Of a stretch of 10,482 nt of DNA, positions 1-6,661 are shown piece by piece. The stretch's first letter is position 1. Every line of letters begins with the position of its first letter. The DNA is from DUMC01 sp035362115. Lineage in GTDB: Bacteria; Bacillota; Clostridia; Acetivibrionales; DUMC01. Under the pieces are notes generated by a model. That model was given only the letters and a program-made list of their open reading frames with translations, made no database searches and was not told where the DNA came from. A program made the translations under genes and the position numbers. The stretch lies in NCBI GenBank assembly GCA_035362115.1, contig DAOSDD010000156.1, positions 1 through 10,482 on the forward strand, read 5' to 3'.

Positions 1-58
1 CATAAAATTAAAACTGGCACAGTTTTACTTCATTGATTGCATTTATTATAACATAAGT

Positions 59-79
59 GCAATCCGCCAATCGGATTGC
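59..79. repeat. Perfect 8-bp hairpin between the direct repeats
   Basis: GCAATCCG (59-66) and CGGATTGC (72-79) form a perfect inverted repeat around the loop CCAAT. The same heptamer pair, CAATCCG and CGGATTG, occurs again at 475-481 and 260-266 as the two arms of the long-range pairing in the structured element downstream. No T-tract follows, so it is not a typical terminator. Confidence 0.6.
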
Positions 80-123
80 TTCACACCGTTTCAATAAATG
101 CATAAAATTAAAACTGGCACAGT

Positions 124-152
124 TTTACTTCATTGATTGCATTTATTATAAC
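124..152 (+). promoter_or_regulatory. Promoter-like sequence inside the duplicated unit
   Basis: TTTACT (124-129) and TATAAC (147-152) are separated by 17 bp, which fits a moderate sigma-A promoter. Being inside the 55-bp repeat, the same signal is present at 24-52. A transcript from here would start near 159 and meet the hairpin at 177-200 almost at once. It would therefore be very short unless that hairpin is read through into the structured element. This is sequence resemblance only. Confidence 0.3.
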
Positions 153-176
153 ATATTAAGATATTTAACTGCAATT

Positions 177-207
177 AAATGCACCCTACGAGGTGCATTT
201 TCTATTT
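177..207 (+). terminator. Probable rho-independent terminator or attenuator hairpin
   Basis: AAATGCACC (177-185) pairs perfectly with GGTGCATTT (192-200) around a 6-base loop, and TCTATTT follows. The stem-plus-T pattern favours plus-strand termination. It sits downstream of the duplicated promoter-like segment and just before the structured element at 207. It could end an upstream transcript or act as an attenuator. The T-run is interrupted, so the strength is uncertain. Confidence 0.5.
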
Positions 208-482
208 GAAGAAAAATATGGCAAGAAACGATTTCCATGTATAATATTCACTTCAGCAACGGATTGTAGAGTTTAAGTCTACAGAAAAATTCTACCCGTC
301 ACATACACCATCCAGGTGTCTCGTATGTTGACAGCTTATGCATACGAGACACAACATTAATGTTGTGCATTATTAACACATTAATAGTTTGGTTGTGTTA
401 ATAAGCACATGTTTTGGTGACGGCTCACGACATCTGTGTCGTGAATTACGAATTTTTCCTTGCCTTAAACATAACAATCCGT
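207..482 (+). ncRNA. Large structured noncoding RNA candidate, family not recognised
   Basis: These bases are unusually rich in perfect complementary arms that nest in order. They are 220-225/459-464, hairpin 265-270/278-283, 284-291/451-458 (8 bp), 296-302/417-423 (7 bp), 316-327/341-352 (12 bp), 364-380/394-409 (16 bp with one bulged A) and hairpin 425-432/437-444 (8 bp). The 3' strand 451-464 is one continuous run pairing with two separate 5' segments, which suggests coaxial stacking. A 9-bp pairing, 259-267/474-482, crosses the 220-225/459-464 helix and would make a pseudoknot. No reading frame fits. The pairs are almost all Watson-Crick, so the strand cannot be told from wobble pairs; plus is chosen because glgC follows. 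It does not match the landmarks I know for tmRNA, SRP RNA, RNase P RNA, 6S RNA or group I introns. Clostridial orphan RNAs such as raiA are possible, but I could not verify this. Confidence 0.6.
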
Positions 483-635
483 AAGCTTTGTTCAAATTTT
501 ATACTCGGAAAATCGTATGCTTCCATGTTTTGTATTATAGGAAGAAAATGCGCCTACCCTACCCCATCTAGCATATGTTCTTAAAATATGAATTGCCCGG
601 GAAATAGGGCTTGTGTTTCTCTGAACTCAAAAAAA
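483..635. other. Spacer between structured element and glgC promoter, little seen
   Basis: No reading frame of note. Only a weak 5-bp stem (520-524 with 540-544) and a 4-bp GCCC/GGGC pair around 594-609 are visible. Neither has a proper T-tract, so no clear terminator for the upstream structured element was found here. Confidence 0.4.
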
Positions 636-664
636 TGGTTTATTGGCTAAAATTATGGTATAAT
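636..664 (+). promoter_or_regulatory. Likely promoter of the glgCD cluster
   Basis: A perfect TATAAT lies at 659-664, preceded by TGG to give the extended -10 form TGnTATAAT. The -35 region at about 636-641 (TGGTTT) is poor, which is common for extended -10 promoters. Transcription would start near 671, about 50 bases before the glgC start. Confidence 0.6.
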
Positions 665-719
665 TTTATCATATAGAGAATACAATTCTTGTTGAAATCA
701 AATGAAAGGGGAAAGGTAT

Positions 720-2000
720 ATGGCACGTAGAGAAATCATTGCAATGATTCTAGCAGGTGGCCAGGGAAGCAGACTTGGGGTTTTAACCAAGAAAATTGCC
801 AAGCCGGCTGTCATGTATGGAGGCAAGTACAGGATTATTGATTTTACCCTAAGTAATTGTGTTAATTCAGGAATAGAAACAGTAGGTATACTTACGCAAT
901 ATCAACCTCTTAAGCTTAACTCCCACATAGGAATCGGGAAACCTTGGGATCTGGATAGAATGCATGGAGGTGTGACTATTCTTTCCCCATACATAAAGGA
1001 TGAAAAAGGTGAATGGTATAAAGGGACGGCTAATGCCATATTCCAGAATATTGACTACATAGATAAACTTGGCCCGGAGTATATATTGATTTTATCCGGA
1101 GATCATGTTTATAAAATGGATTATTCAAAAATGCTTGATTTTCACAAGCAAAATAATGCCGAAGCAACTATTTCAGTTATTAATGTTCCTATTGAGGAAG
1201 CAGACAGATATGGTATAATGAGTATAGATGATAGGGGCAAAATATACAAATTTGAGGAAAAGCCTAAAAATCCCCAAAGTACTCTTGCTTCAATGGGAGT
1301 GTATATATATACCTGGGAGGTCTTAAAAAATTACCTGATTAAGGACAATATTGATGAACAATCTGAACATGATTTTGGGAAAAATATAATTCCTAACATG
1401 CTGAAGGATGGAAGGAGCCTATGGGCATACGAATTTAGCGGATACTGGAAGGATGTTGGGACAATTCAGGCATACTGGGAGTCTAATATGGAACTTGTCA
1501 AAAGACTGCCAGAATTTAACTTGTATGAACAGACTTGGAAGATATATTCGTTTAATCCAATAATGCCTCCCCATTATGTTGATTCAAAAGGCAGTGTAAA
1601 TACCTCTGTGGTTGCTGAAGGCTGTATGATATATGGAACAGTTAAGAACTCTGTAATATTTCCGGGAGTGGTTATAGAAGAGGGAGCTTTGATAGAGGAT
1701 TCAATTGTAATGTCTAAAAGCAGGGTTGGCAAGGGGGCATATATTAATCACAGCATTATTGGTGAGGGCGTTTGTGTTGGAAGCAATGTGAGAATAGGAG
1801 TGGGTGAACCTGTACCCAACGAATATAAACCCGGTGTTTATAACTCAGGTATAACTGTTGTGGGTGATAATGCCTGCATTCCTGGTAATGTAGTGATGGG
1901 TAAAAATGTAATGGTAGATATTGGTGTGGGGCCAGAAGATTTTTGTTCGCTGGATGTACCATCGGGGAAGAGTGTGTTTAAAGGCGGTGATTGTGAATGA
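720..2000 (+). CDS. glgC: Glucose-1-phosphate adenylyltransferase, catalytic subunit GlgC
   Basis: Makes ADP-glucose from ATP and glucose-1-phosphate, the committed step of bacterial glycogen synthesis in the cytoplasm. The 426-residue protein has the nucleotidyltransferase fold first. Its nucleotide-binding GGQGSRL loop is at residues 13-19, K28-P29 follow, catalytic Asp128 sits in SGDHVYKMD, the glucose-1-phosphate site FEEKP is at 178-182, and YWKDVGT is at 242-248. The C-terminal third is the hexapeptide-like beta-helix typical of the family, and the length is normal. An in-frame ATG at 702 would add six residues, but it lies where the ribosome binding site belongs. AAGGGG (706-711) is 8 bases before ATG 720, so 720 is chosen. 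The stop overlaps the glgD start by 4 bases, so the two are translationally coupled. The sequence resembles Bacillus GlgC from start to end. Confidence 0.96.
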   Translation: MARREIIAMILAGGQGSRLGVLTKKIAKPAVMYGGKYRIIDFTLSNCVNSGIETVGILTQYQPLKLNSHIGIGKPWDLDRMHGGVTILSPYIKDEKGEWYKGTANAIFQNIDYIDKLGPEYILILSGDHVYKMDYSKMLDFHKQNNAEATISVINVPIEEADRYGIMSIDDRGKIYKFEEKPKNPQSTLASMGVYIYTWEVLKNYLIKDNIDEQSEHDFGKNIIPNMLKDGRSLWAYEFSGYWKDVGTIQAYWESNMELVKRLPEFNLYEQTWKIYSFNPIMPPHYVDSKGSVNTSVVAEGCMIYGTVKNSVIFPGVVIEEGALIEDSIVMSKSRVGKGAYINHSIIGEGVCVGSNVRIGVGEPVPNEYKPGVYNSGITVVGDNACIPGNVVMGKNVMVDIGVGPEDFCSLDVPSGKSVFKGGDCE

Positions 2001-3118
2001 AAAATACTTTGGGTGTCGTATTAACCGGAGGCAAATATCAGGGCTTGAAGGACTTATCTGCAATAAGGTCCGGTTCTGCTGTGCCTGTGGGTGGAAAATA
2101 CCGTGCAATTGATTTTGTATTATCAAATATGGTTAATTCGGGGATAAAAAAAGTTGGTGTTATAACGCAATACAGTTTCAGGTCTCTTATGGATCACTTA
2201 GGTTCAGGTAAGGAGTGGGATCTTGACAGAAGATATGATGGACTCTTTATATTCCCTCCCTCTCTATCTGATGATGATTCGGGGATATATATGGGAAGCG
2301 CTGATGCAATGTATAAAAACCTGAGTTTTTTTAAGCGGAGTAATGAGGAATACGCTCTTCTTGCCCAGGGAAACTGTGTATATAAAATGCTATATAAACA
2401 AATGCTTGAATACCATATAGAGAAAAATGCAGATATAACCATAGCTTATAGAGAAATGGACGATTATACACCTGCTGAATTAACAAGACTGGGCATAATA
2501 TCTCTTGATAAAGATGAAAGAATTATAGATTTTCAGGAAAAGCCATTAAATCCTGCAACTTTAAATGGCTCCATAGGTATTTACATTTTAAAAAGAGAGT
2601 TGCTGATTTCCCTTTTACAGGAGTGTGCAGCTCATGGCAATTATGATTTTGTTAAGGATATTCTTATTAAAAAACTTCCTGAACTTAAAATCTATGGGTA
2701 TAAGTTCAGCGGTTATTGGAGAAATTTAAGCAGTGTAAGAATGTATTATAGATGCAATATGGAACTCCTTGATCCTGGTGTCAGGCAGGAGTTATTCATA
2801 AATAATGGAAAGATCTATACTAAAGTTAAAGATGAAACACCTGCCAAGTACAATGCTGAAGCAGAGGTTAAAAATTCAATTGTAGCAGACGGATGCATAA
2901 TCGAAGGGACAGTGGAGAACAGCATTCTTTTCAGAGGTGTTATAGTAGGGAAAGGTTCAGTTATAAGGGACAGTATAATAATGCAGAGTACATATATTGG
3001 AGAAAATGTAAATATTCAGCATGCTATACTGGATAAAAATGTAGTTATAAATAACGAAAAGCAGTTCAGGGGAGATTCAGACTGGCCGGTTATAATCGGT
3101 AAGGATGCAATGGTGTAA
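1997..3118 (+). CDS. glgD: GlgD, regulatory or non-catalytic subunit of ADP-glucose pyrophosphorylase
   Basis: A paralogue of the preceding gene (373 residues) with the same two-domain layout, a nucleotidyltransferase fold and then a beta-helix, but decayed catalytic sites. The GGxGxRL loop is replaced by GGKYQGLKDL (residues 11-20), and the catalytic Asp of SGDHVYKMD is Asn126 in QGNCVYKML. The sugar-phosphate motif survives as FQEKP. This is the pattern known for Firmicutes GlgD, which forms a GlgC/GlgD hetero-oligomer and raises activity rather than catalysing by itself. It starts in an ATGA overlap with the glgC stop, so matched synthesis of the two subunits is expected. No strong separate ribosome binding site is visible; AGGCGG near 1982-1987 is the only purine-rich stretch. 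Confidence 0.93.
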   Translation: MKNTLGVVLTGGKYQGLKDLSAIRSGSAVPVGGKYRAIDFVLSNMVNSGIKKVGVITQYSFRSLMDHLGSGKEWDLDRRYDGLFIFPPSLSDDDSGIYMGSADAMYKNLSFFKRSNEEYALLAQGNCVYKMLYKQMLEYHIEKNADITIAYREMDDYTPAELTRLGIISLDKDERIIDFQEKPLNPATLNGSIGIYILKRELLISLLQECAAHGNYDFVKDILIKKLPELKIYGYKFSGYWRNLSSVRMYYRCNMELLDPGVRQELFINNGKIYTKVKDETPAKYNAEAEVKNSIVADGCIIEGTVENSILFRGVIVGKGSVIRDSIIMQSTYIGENVNIQHAILDKNVVINNEKQFRGDSDWPVIIGKDAMV

Positions 3119-3175
3119 GGTTAATAATGCAAGAACAGTTGATTAAGGGCATTAATGGAGGAATGGAATATACAA

Positions 3176-4252
3176 ATGAAAAGATTCTTAAAAATATTGA
3201 CAGCTATAGTTTTAGTGGTTTCTATAGCCTTATCTATATCATTATCCGGTTGCGGACGGGGCAAAAAAGATAAAATTGAGAAAAGTATAGATGATAATAA
3301 TGTGGAAAAAGCACAACCTGAGCCAGAAATAGACCTGGAAAAAATCAGGCCTGATGAGTCAGGTAAAATAATGGTTGTTATGTTCCATAACTTTGTTGAA
3401 TCATTTACTCCTACAAAATATGATAAAGGTGAATATACAATTACCTTTGATGGGTTTGAAAAACTTCTCCATACTTTATATAACAATGGGTACCGCCTGA
3501 TAAGTTTTAAAGACTACCTTGAAAATAACATAACTGTCCAGGCAGGGTGTGTGCCTATGGTTTTCACTTTTGATGATGGAACATCAGGCCAGTTTAACTT
3601 TATAGAAGAAAACGGAGAGCTTAAGGTTAATAGGAATTCAGCAGTGGGAATAATGGAAGATTTCAATAAGCTGCATCCTGATTTTGGTTTGAAAGGAATG
3701 TTTTTTGTAAACCTTGGTTTATCAACTTTTAATGGTAAAGGTGAGCTGCAGCAGCGATTAAAATATTTAATTGGTAAAGGTTTTGAAATAGGCAATCATA
3801 CTTTCAACCATATAAATCTTAAAGATGCCAAAAGTTCTGAGAAGATACAGCAGGAACTAGGTAAGAATCAGAAGAAAATGTATGAATTGGTGCCTGGTTA
3901 CAAAATGTATGCTTTTTCATTGCCATATGGAGCCCCATCAAATGATCTTATGAAATACGTCATAAAAGGTGAGTTTGAAGGAGAAAAATATGAGAATCTG
4001 GCTATTGTTGAAGTAGGTTGGGATCCTGCACTCTCTCCTGTAAACAAAAAATATGATCCTGTTTCAACGCATAGAGTAAGGGCACCTGGGATTAACCCTG
4101 AAAAATTTGATTTGAACTGGTGGTTGGAGAACATCTCAAGAAAAGATGAGTATGTTAGTGATGGAAATCCAAAGAAAGTTACAATTCCTAAAGAAAAATC
4201 TGATGTTTTGGATATGGAGAAGCTTAAGGATACAGAACTTATCACATATTAG
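3176..4252 (+). CDS. Polysaccharide deacetylase family lipoprotein
   Basis: Predicted membrane-anchored extracellular carbohydrate esterase family 4 (NodB-homology) enzyme that removes acetyl groups from a cell-wall or other polysaccharide; the substrate is not deducible. The 358-residue protein has a lipoprotein signal peptide: MKRFLK, a hydrophobic stretch, and lipobox LSGC with Cys26. A charged linker follows, then the deacetylase domain with metal-site motif TFDDG (131-135) and the second motif NHTFNH (207-212, His208 and His212). An in-frame ATG at 3155 would add seven residues, but it contains the ribosome binding site GGAGG (3157-3161) and would put charges before the signal peptide, so 3176 is preferred. 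The gene starts 57 bases after glgD with no terminator between, so cotranscription with glgCD is likely, though a functional link to glycogen is not evident. Confidence 0.88.
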   Translation: MKRFLKILTAIVLVVSIALSISLSGCGRGKKDKIEKSIDDNNVEKAQPEPEIDLEKIRPDESGKIMVVMFHNFVESFTPTKYDKGEYTITFDGFEKLLHTLYNNGYRLISFKDYLENNITVQAGCVPMVFTFDDGTSGQFNFIEENGELKVNRNSAVGIMEDFNKLHPDFGLKGMFFVNLGLSTFNGKGELQQRLKYLIGKGFEIGNHTFNHINLKDAKSSEKIQQELGKNQKKMYELVPGYKMYAFSLPYGAPSNDLMKYVIKGEFEGEKYENLAIVEVGWDPALSPVNKKYDPVSTHRVRAPGINPEKFDLNWWLENISRKDEYVSDGNPKKVTIPKEKSDVLDMEKLKDTELITY

Positions 4253-4276
4253 AAAAAAAGATACATATAATTTATA

Positions 4277-4365
4277 TGAAGAAAATATTGGCAAGGGGCA
4301 TAAGTTAAGGCTCTAAGCACCGTAACGATAGCCTCTGGAAAATATTTCCGCATACATACACCCCT
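4277..4365 (+). ncRNA. Second structured segment, partial relative of the element upstream of glgC
   Basis: This noncoding stretch after the deacetylase gene opens with a 19-base block (4277-4295) matching 207-225 at 16 of 19 positions. It ends with a block (about 4333-4362) resembling 279-309, including an identical ACATACACC (4354-4362 versus 301-309). It can form an outer AGGGG/CCCCT pair (4294-4298 with 4361-4365) around two short hairpins: AGGCT/AGCCT (4308-4312 with 4330-4334) and GGAAA/TTTCC (4337-4341 with 4345-4349). The long helices of the first element are absent. It could be a degenerate copy, a shorter member of the same RNA family, or a coincidence in AT-rich DNA. I tried c-di-GMP, TPP and other riboswitch cores and none fits. 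Confidence 0.35.
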
Positions 4366-4389
4366 GAAAGTCTACTCTCTTTAATTCGT

Positions 4390-4418
4390 TTGCAATTTAG
4401 GCGGTGTTGCTATATAAT
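4390..4418 (+). promoter_or_regulatory. Strong sigma-A type promoter
   Basis: TTGCAA (4390-4395) and TATAAT (4413-4418) are separated by exactly 17 bp, a near-consensus vegetative promoter. It would start transcription near 4425, giving a leader of about 40 bases before the small gene at 4464. It also makes the structured segment 4277-4365 part of the upstream transcript rather than a leader of that gene. Confidence 0.75.
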
Positions 4419-4463
4419 AGTAATGTAGGAAAGCGTATCACGTTTCGGTAAGGAGTGTTAAAT

Positions 4464-4775
4464 ATGGCAAATGGAAAAACGAAAAAAGTTCAAACCGATT
4501 TTGATGTTAAGAGAAAAGCTGTTAAGCTTGTTATTACCCATTTAAAGAAAAAAGTATCAAAAGAGTATATGGGCCGGGAACATATCAATAACTGGATTGC
4601 CGAAATGGAAGAACTTATGAGCAAGCCTGATTTTGATATGGTGGAATACATTGATATGAGAAAAAAGCTTAATGATGTAATCGAACGTACTCTTGATGAA
4701 GAAATGAGGTATAAAATAAGAGATTCATGGTATAGCTTGGGTAGAGCGCTGGATAAAAAGGTTAAGCACAGATAA
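4464..4775 (+). CDS. Small protein of unknown function, 103 residues
   Basis: I do not recognise a family. The protein is charged and basic (an N-terminal MANGKTKKVQ and a C-terminal DKKVKHR), has no Cys residues, no signal peptide and no membrane segment, and its composition suggests a mostly helical cytoplasmic protein. Its start is decided by AAGGAG (4450-4455), 8 bases before ATG 4464; an in-frame GTG at 4455 overlaps that site and is unlikely. It has its own strong promoter (4390-4418) and its own terminator (4812-4844), so it appears to be a well-expressed single-gene unit. The codon and base use resembles its neighbours. Confidence 0.8.
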   Translation: MANGKTKKVQTDFDVKRKAVKLVITHLKKKVSKEYMGREHINNWIAEMEELMSKPDFDMVEYIDMRKKLNDVIERTLDEEMRYKIRDSWYSLGRALDKKVKHR

Positions 4776-4811
4776 TTCAACATGACATGATTGCAACAAA
4801 TACAAATGACG

Positions 4812-4844
4812 TGAAAAAACCCGGCGAACAACCGGGTTTTTTCA
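4812..4844 (+). terminator. Strong rho-independent terminator, A/T flanks on both sides
   Basis: A 13-bp stem, 4812-4824 with 4832-4844, has a CCCGG/CCGGG core and a 7-base loop. A run of six A before the core and six T after it make it work in either direction. It lies 36 bases after the stop of the 103-residue gene. Confidence 0.9.
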
Positions 4845-4996
4845 TGTTAAAACTCTAATATATTGATACATCTCATCATTTCTTATACTAATTTTTTCAT
4901 ACTCCCGAAGGAAATATTATGATATGGAAGGGAAATAATGTAATATTAAAATATACATCGAAACTTCAGCATTTTTGAGAAGGGGAAGATATAGTT

Positions 4997-5227
4997 ATGT
5001 TATTTAACCGTAATATCAGAAATATTTTTAATGAAGTTGTTAATGAAAAAAAGCGCAGCAAGCTGACAGTGGAGAAAATGAGGGAAGAACTGATTAGAAA
5101 CCTCAATAAAAAAGGTATAAGGACTTCAATTGTTCAAATTAATATGGATTCTGATAATTTAATGATAAGGCTGCATATTGATGATAATAATGCTGCATTT
5201 AGATCAAGGATACAGTGGGGATCCTGA
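4997..5227 (+). CDS. Small hypothetical protein, 76 residues
   Basis: No family recognised. It has a basic, helix-prone N-terminal half (NIRNIFNEVVNEKKRSKL...EELIRNLNKKG) and a C-terminal half whose alternating hydrophobic pattern (SIVQINMD, NLMIRLHID) suggests beta strands. There is no signal peptide, membrane segment or Cys. AAGGGG (4980-4985) precedes the ATG by 11 bases, which supports translation. The last four codons and the stop lie inside a perfect 13-bp hairpin (5210-5242). A possible promoter, TTGATA near 4863 with TATACT, has a short 15-bp spacer and is doubtful. The gene is convergent with argH. Confidence 0.6.
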   Translation: MLFNRNIRNIFNEVVNEKKRSKLTVEKMREELIRNLNKKGIRTSIVQINMDSDNLMIRLHIDDNNAAFRSRIQWGS

Positions 5228-5242
5228 GAATCCCCACTGTAT
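5210..5242. terminator. Perfect 13-bp hairpin between convergent genes, no U-tract
   Basis: ATACAGTGGGGAT (5210-5222) pairs without mismatch with 5230-5242 around a 7-base loop that holds the stop codon of the 76-residue gene. It lies 18 bases beyond the argH stop. Neither strand has a run of T after it, so it is not a standard intrinsic terminator. It may protect the 3' ends of both convergent transcripts or terminate with help from a factor. Confidence 0.55.
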
Positions 5243-5260
5243 GATGAATAATTAATTAAA

Positions 5261-6634
5261 TTATACTTTCAAAAAGCTATAACCCTTTTTTATTGACATT
5301 AATAGACTTTCTTTTGATGGCCCTCCAGGTACATTTCTGCCCGAAACACATTTCTCGAGGCTGATTTCCTTATAGATATCATCCTGGATCAATGAAGAAA
5401 AAGTTTTTAATTGATCAATACTAAGAGCATCAATAGTTTTACTATTATCAATACAGTAAAGTACTATTCTGCCTGTTATTTCATGAGCATCCCTGAAGGG
5501 AACGCCTTTCTTTACAAGGTAGTCGGCAACATCCGTTGCGTTTGTAAATCCTCCCTGAGCGGCCTTATACATGTAATCAGTATTTACCTTCATTGTTGCT
5601 ATCATATTAGTAAAAACAGGAAGGCACAACTTAACCGTGTCAATAGCGTCAAAAACCGCTTCTTTATCCTCCTGCATATCTTTGTTGTATGCAAGAGGTA
5701 AAGACTTCATTGTAGTTAGCATAGCCACAAGGTCTCCATATACTCTGCCGGTTTTACCCCTCACCAGTTCTGCTACATCGGGATTTTTCTTCTGAGGCAT
5801 TATACTGCTGCCTGTGCTGAAAGAATCATCCATTTCAATAAAGCGAAACTCATGAGAAGACCAGAGTATTAACTCTTCGGAAAATCTGCTGAGATGCGTC
5901 ATAACAATGGATAGGCAGGATAGCAATTCTATGATGAAGTCTCTGTCACTGACACCATCAAGGCTGTTTTCTGTAATAGCATTAAAACCCAGTTCCTCAG
6001 CTACCATATGCCGATCCAGCGGATATGTAGTTCCTGCCAGAGCGCCTGACCCTAAAGGCATTATATCGGTTCTTTCATAGCAGTTTCCTAGTCTCTCAAT
6101 ATCCCTTCTGAACATTTGGAAGTATGCCATCATATGGTGTGCAAAAGTTATTGGCTGAGCTCGTTGAAGATGGGTATAACCTGGAAGTATTGTATCGAGA
6201 TGCTTTTCAGCCATACTCAACAGAGTATTTTCCAGGCTGATCAGCATACCCTTAATGCTGTTTATTTCATCCTTAAGATACATCCTTATATCAAGTGCTA
6301 CCTGGTCATTTCTGCTTCTGCCCGTATGCAGTTTTTTTCCGGTATCACCTATTCTTGATATTAAAAGCTTTTCCACATTGGTGTGAATATCTTCTGCACC
6401 TATTTCAAATTCAATCAGCCCTTTTTCTATATCAGCAAGTATGTCAAGAAGAGTCTTCTGAATAAGCTCAGCTTCTTCCAAAGGGATAATGCCGCAGCTG
6501 CCCAGCATTTTTACGTGGGCAATGCTGCCAATTATATCCTGCCTGTACATTCTGCTGTCGAACCTAATGGAGGAGTTGAAATCATTTACTGATTTATCAG
6601 TGGCTTTAACAAACCTTCCACCCCAAAGCTTCAT
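5261..6634 (-). CDS. argH: Argininosuccinate lyase
   Basis: Last step of arginine synthesis: splits argininosuccinate into arginine and fumarate; works as a cytoplasmic homotetramer. The 457-residue protein is full length and starts with the typical MKLWGGRF. Family motifs are HTGRSRNDQ (103-111), PGYTHLQRAQP (151-161, with the catalytic-site His155) and the fumarase/lyase superfamily signature GSSIMPQKKNPD (275-286), whose serines lie on the catalytic loop. It is downstream of argG on the same strand with a 184-bp gap, so the two likely share a transcript. AAAGGA lies about 14 bases upstream of the start (around 6650-6655), a slightly long spacing. The folded spacer 6662-6809 ends just before this site and could affect argH translation. 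Confidence 0.97.
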   Translation of the reverse strand: MKLWGGRFVKATDKSVNDFNSSIRFDSRMYRQDIIGSIAHVKMLGSCGIIPLEEAELIQKTLLDILADIEKGLIEFEIGAEDIHTNVEKLLISRIGDTGKKLHTGRSRNDQVALDIRMYLKDEINSIKGMLISLENTLLSMAEKHLDTILPGYTHLQRAQPITFAHHMMAYFQMFRRDIERLGNCYERTDIMPLGSGALAGTTYPLDRHMVAEELGFNAITENSLDGVSDRDFIIELLSCLSIVMTHLSRFSEELILWSSHEFRFIEMDDSFSTGSSIMPQKKNPDVAELVRGKTGRVYGDLVAMLTTMKSLPLAYNKDMQEDKEAVFDAIDTVKLCLPVFTNMIATMKVNTDYMYKAAQGGFTNATDVADYLVKKGVPFRDAHEITGRIVLYCIDNSKTIDALSIDQLKTFSSLIQDDIYKEISLEKCVSGRNVPGGPSKESLLMSIKKGYSFLKV

Positions 6635-6661
6635 ATATAATCATCACATCCTTTTTGGTCT

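Larger units (their letters stand above)
1..155. repeat. Two copies of a 55-bp direct repeat, period 100 bp
   Basis: Bases 1-55 and 101-155 are identical over 55 bp and diverge right after the shared ACATA. The unit contains a perfect 8-bp hairpin with a 3-base loop (109-116 with 120-127 in the second copy). In the second copy this is enclosed by a 10-bp arm pair, 93-102 with 138-147. The first copy begins at base 1, so its left arm and any earlier copies lie outside the window. The copies are separated by 45 bp that are not repeated. No open reading frame crosses the repeat. It may be the tail of a longer tandem array or a local duplication of a regulatory segment. Confidence 0.9.

Noticed and set aside
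1..155. CRISPR array
   Set aside because: Only two copies with a 55-bp repeat and a 45-bp spacer; the repeat is too long, contains its own strong hairpin, and no cas genes are in the window.
4280..4365. c-di-GMP or other known riboswitch
   Set aside because: GGCAAG and ACGATAGCC look faintly like GEMM pieces, but the two key helices and conserved core are absent, and a strong promoter lies between this segment and the next gene.
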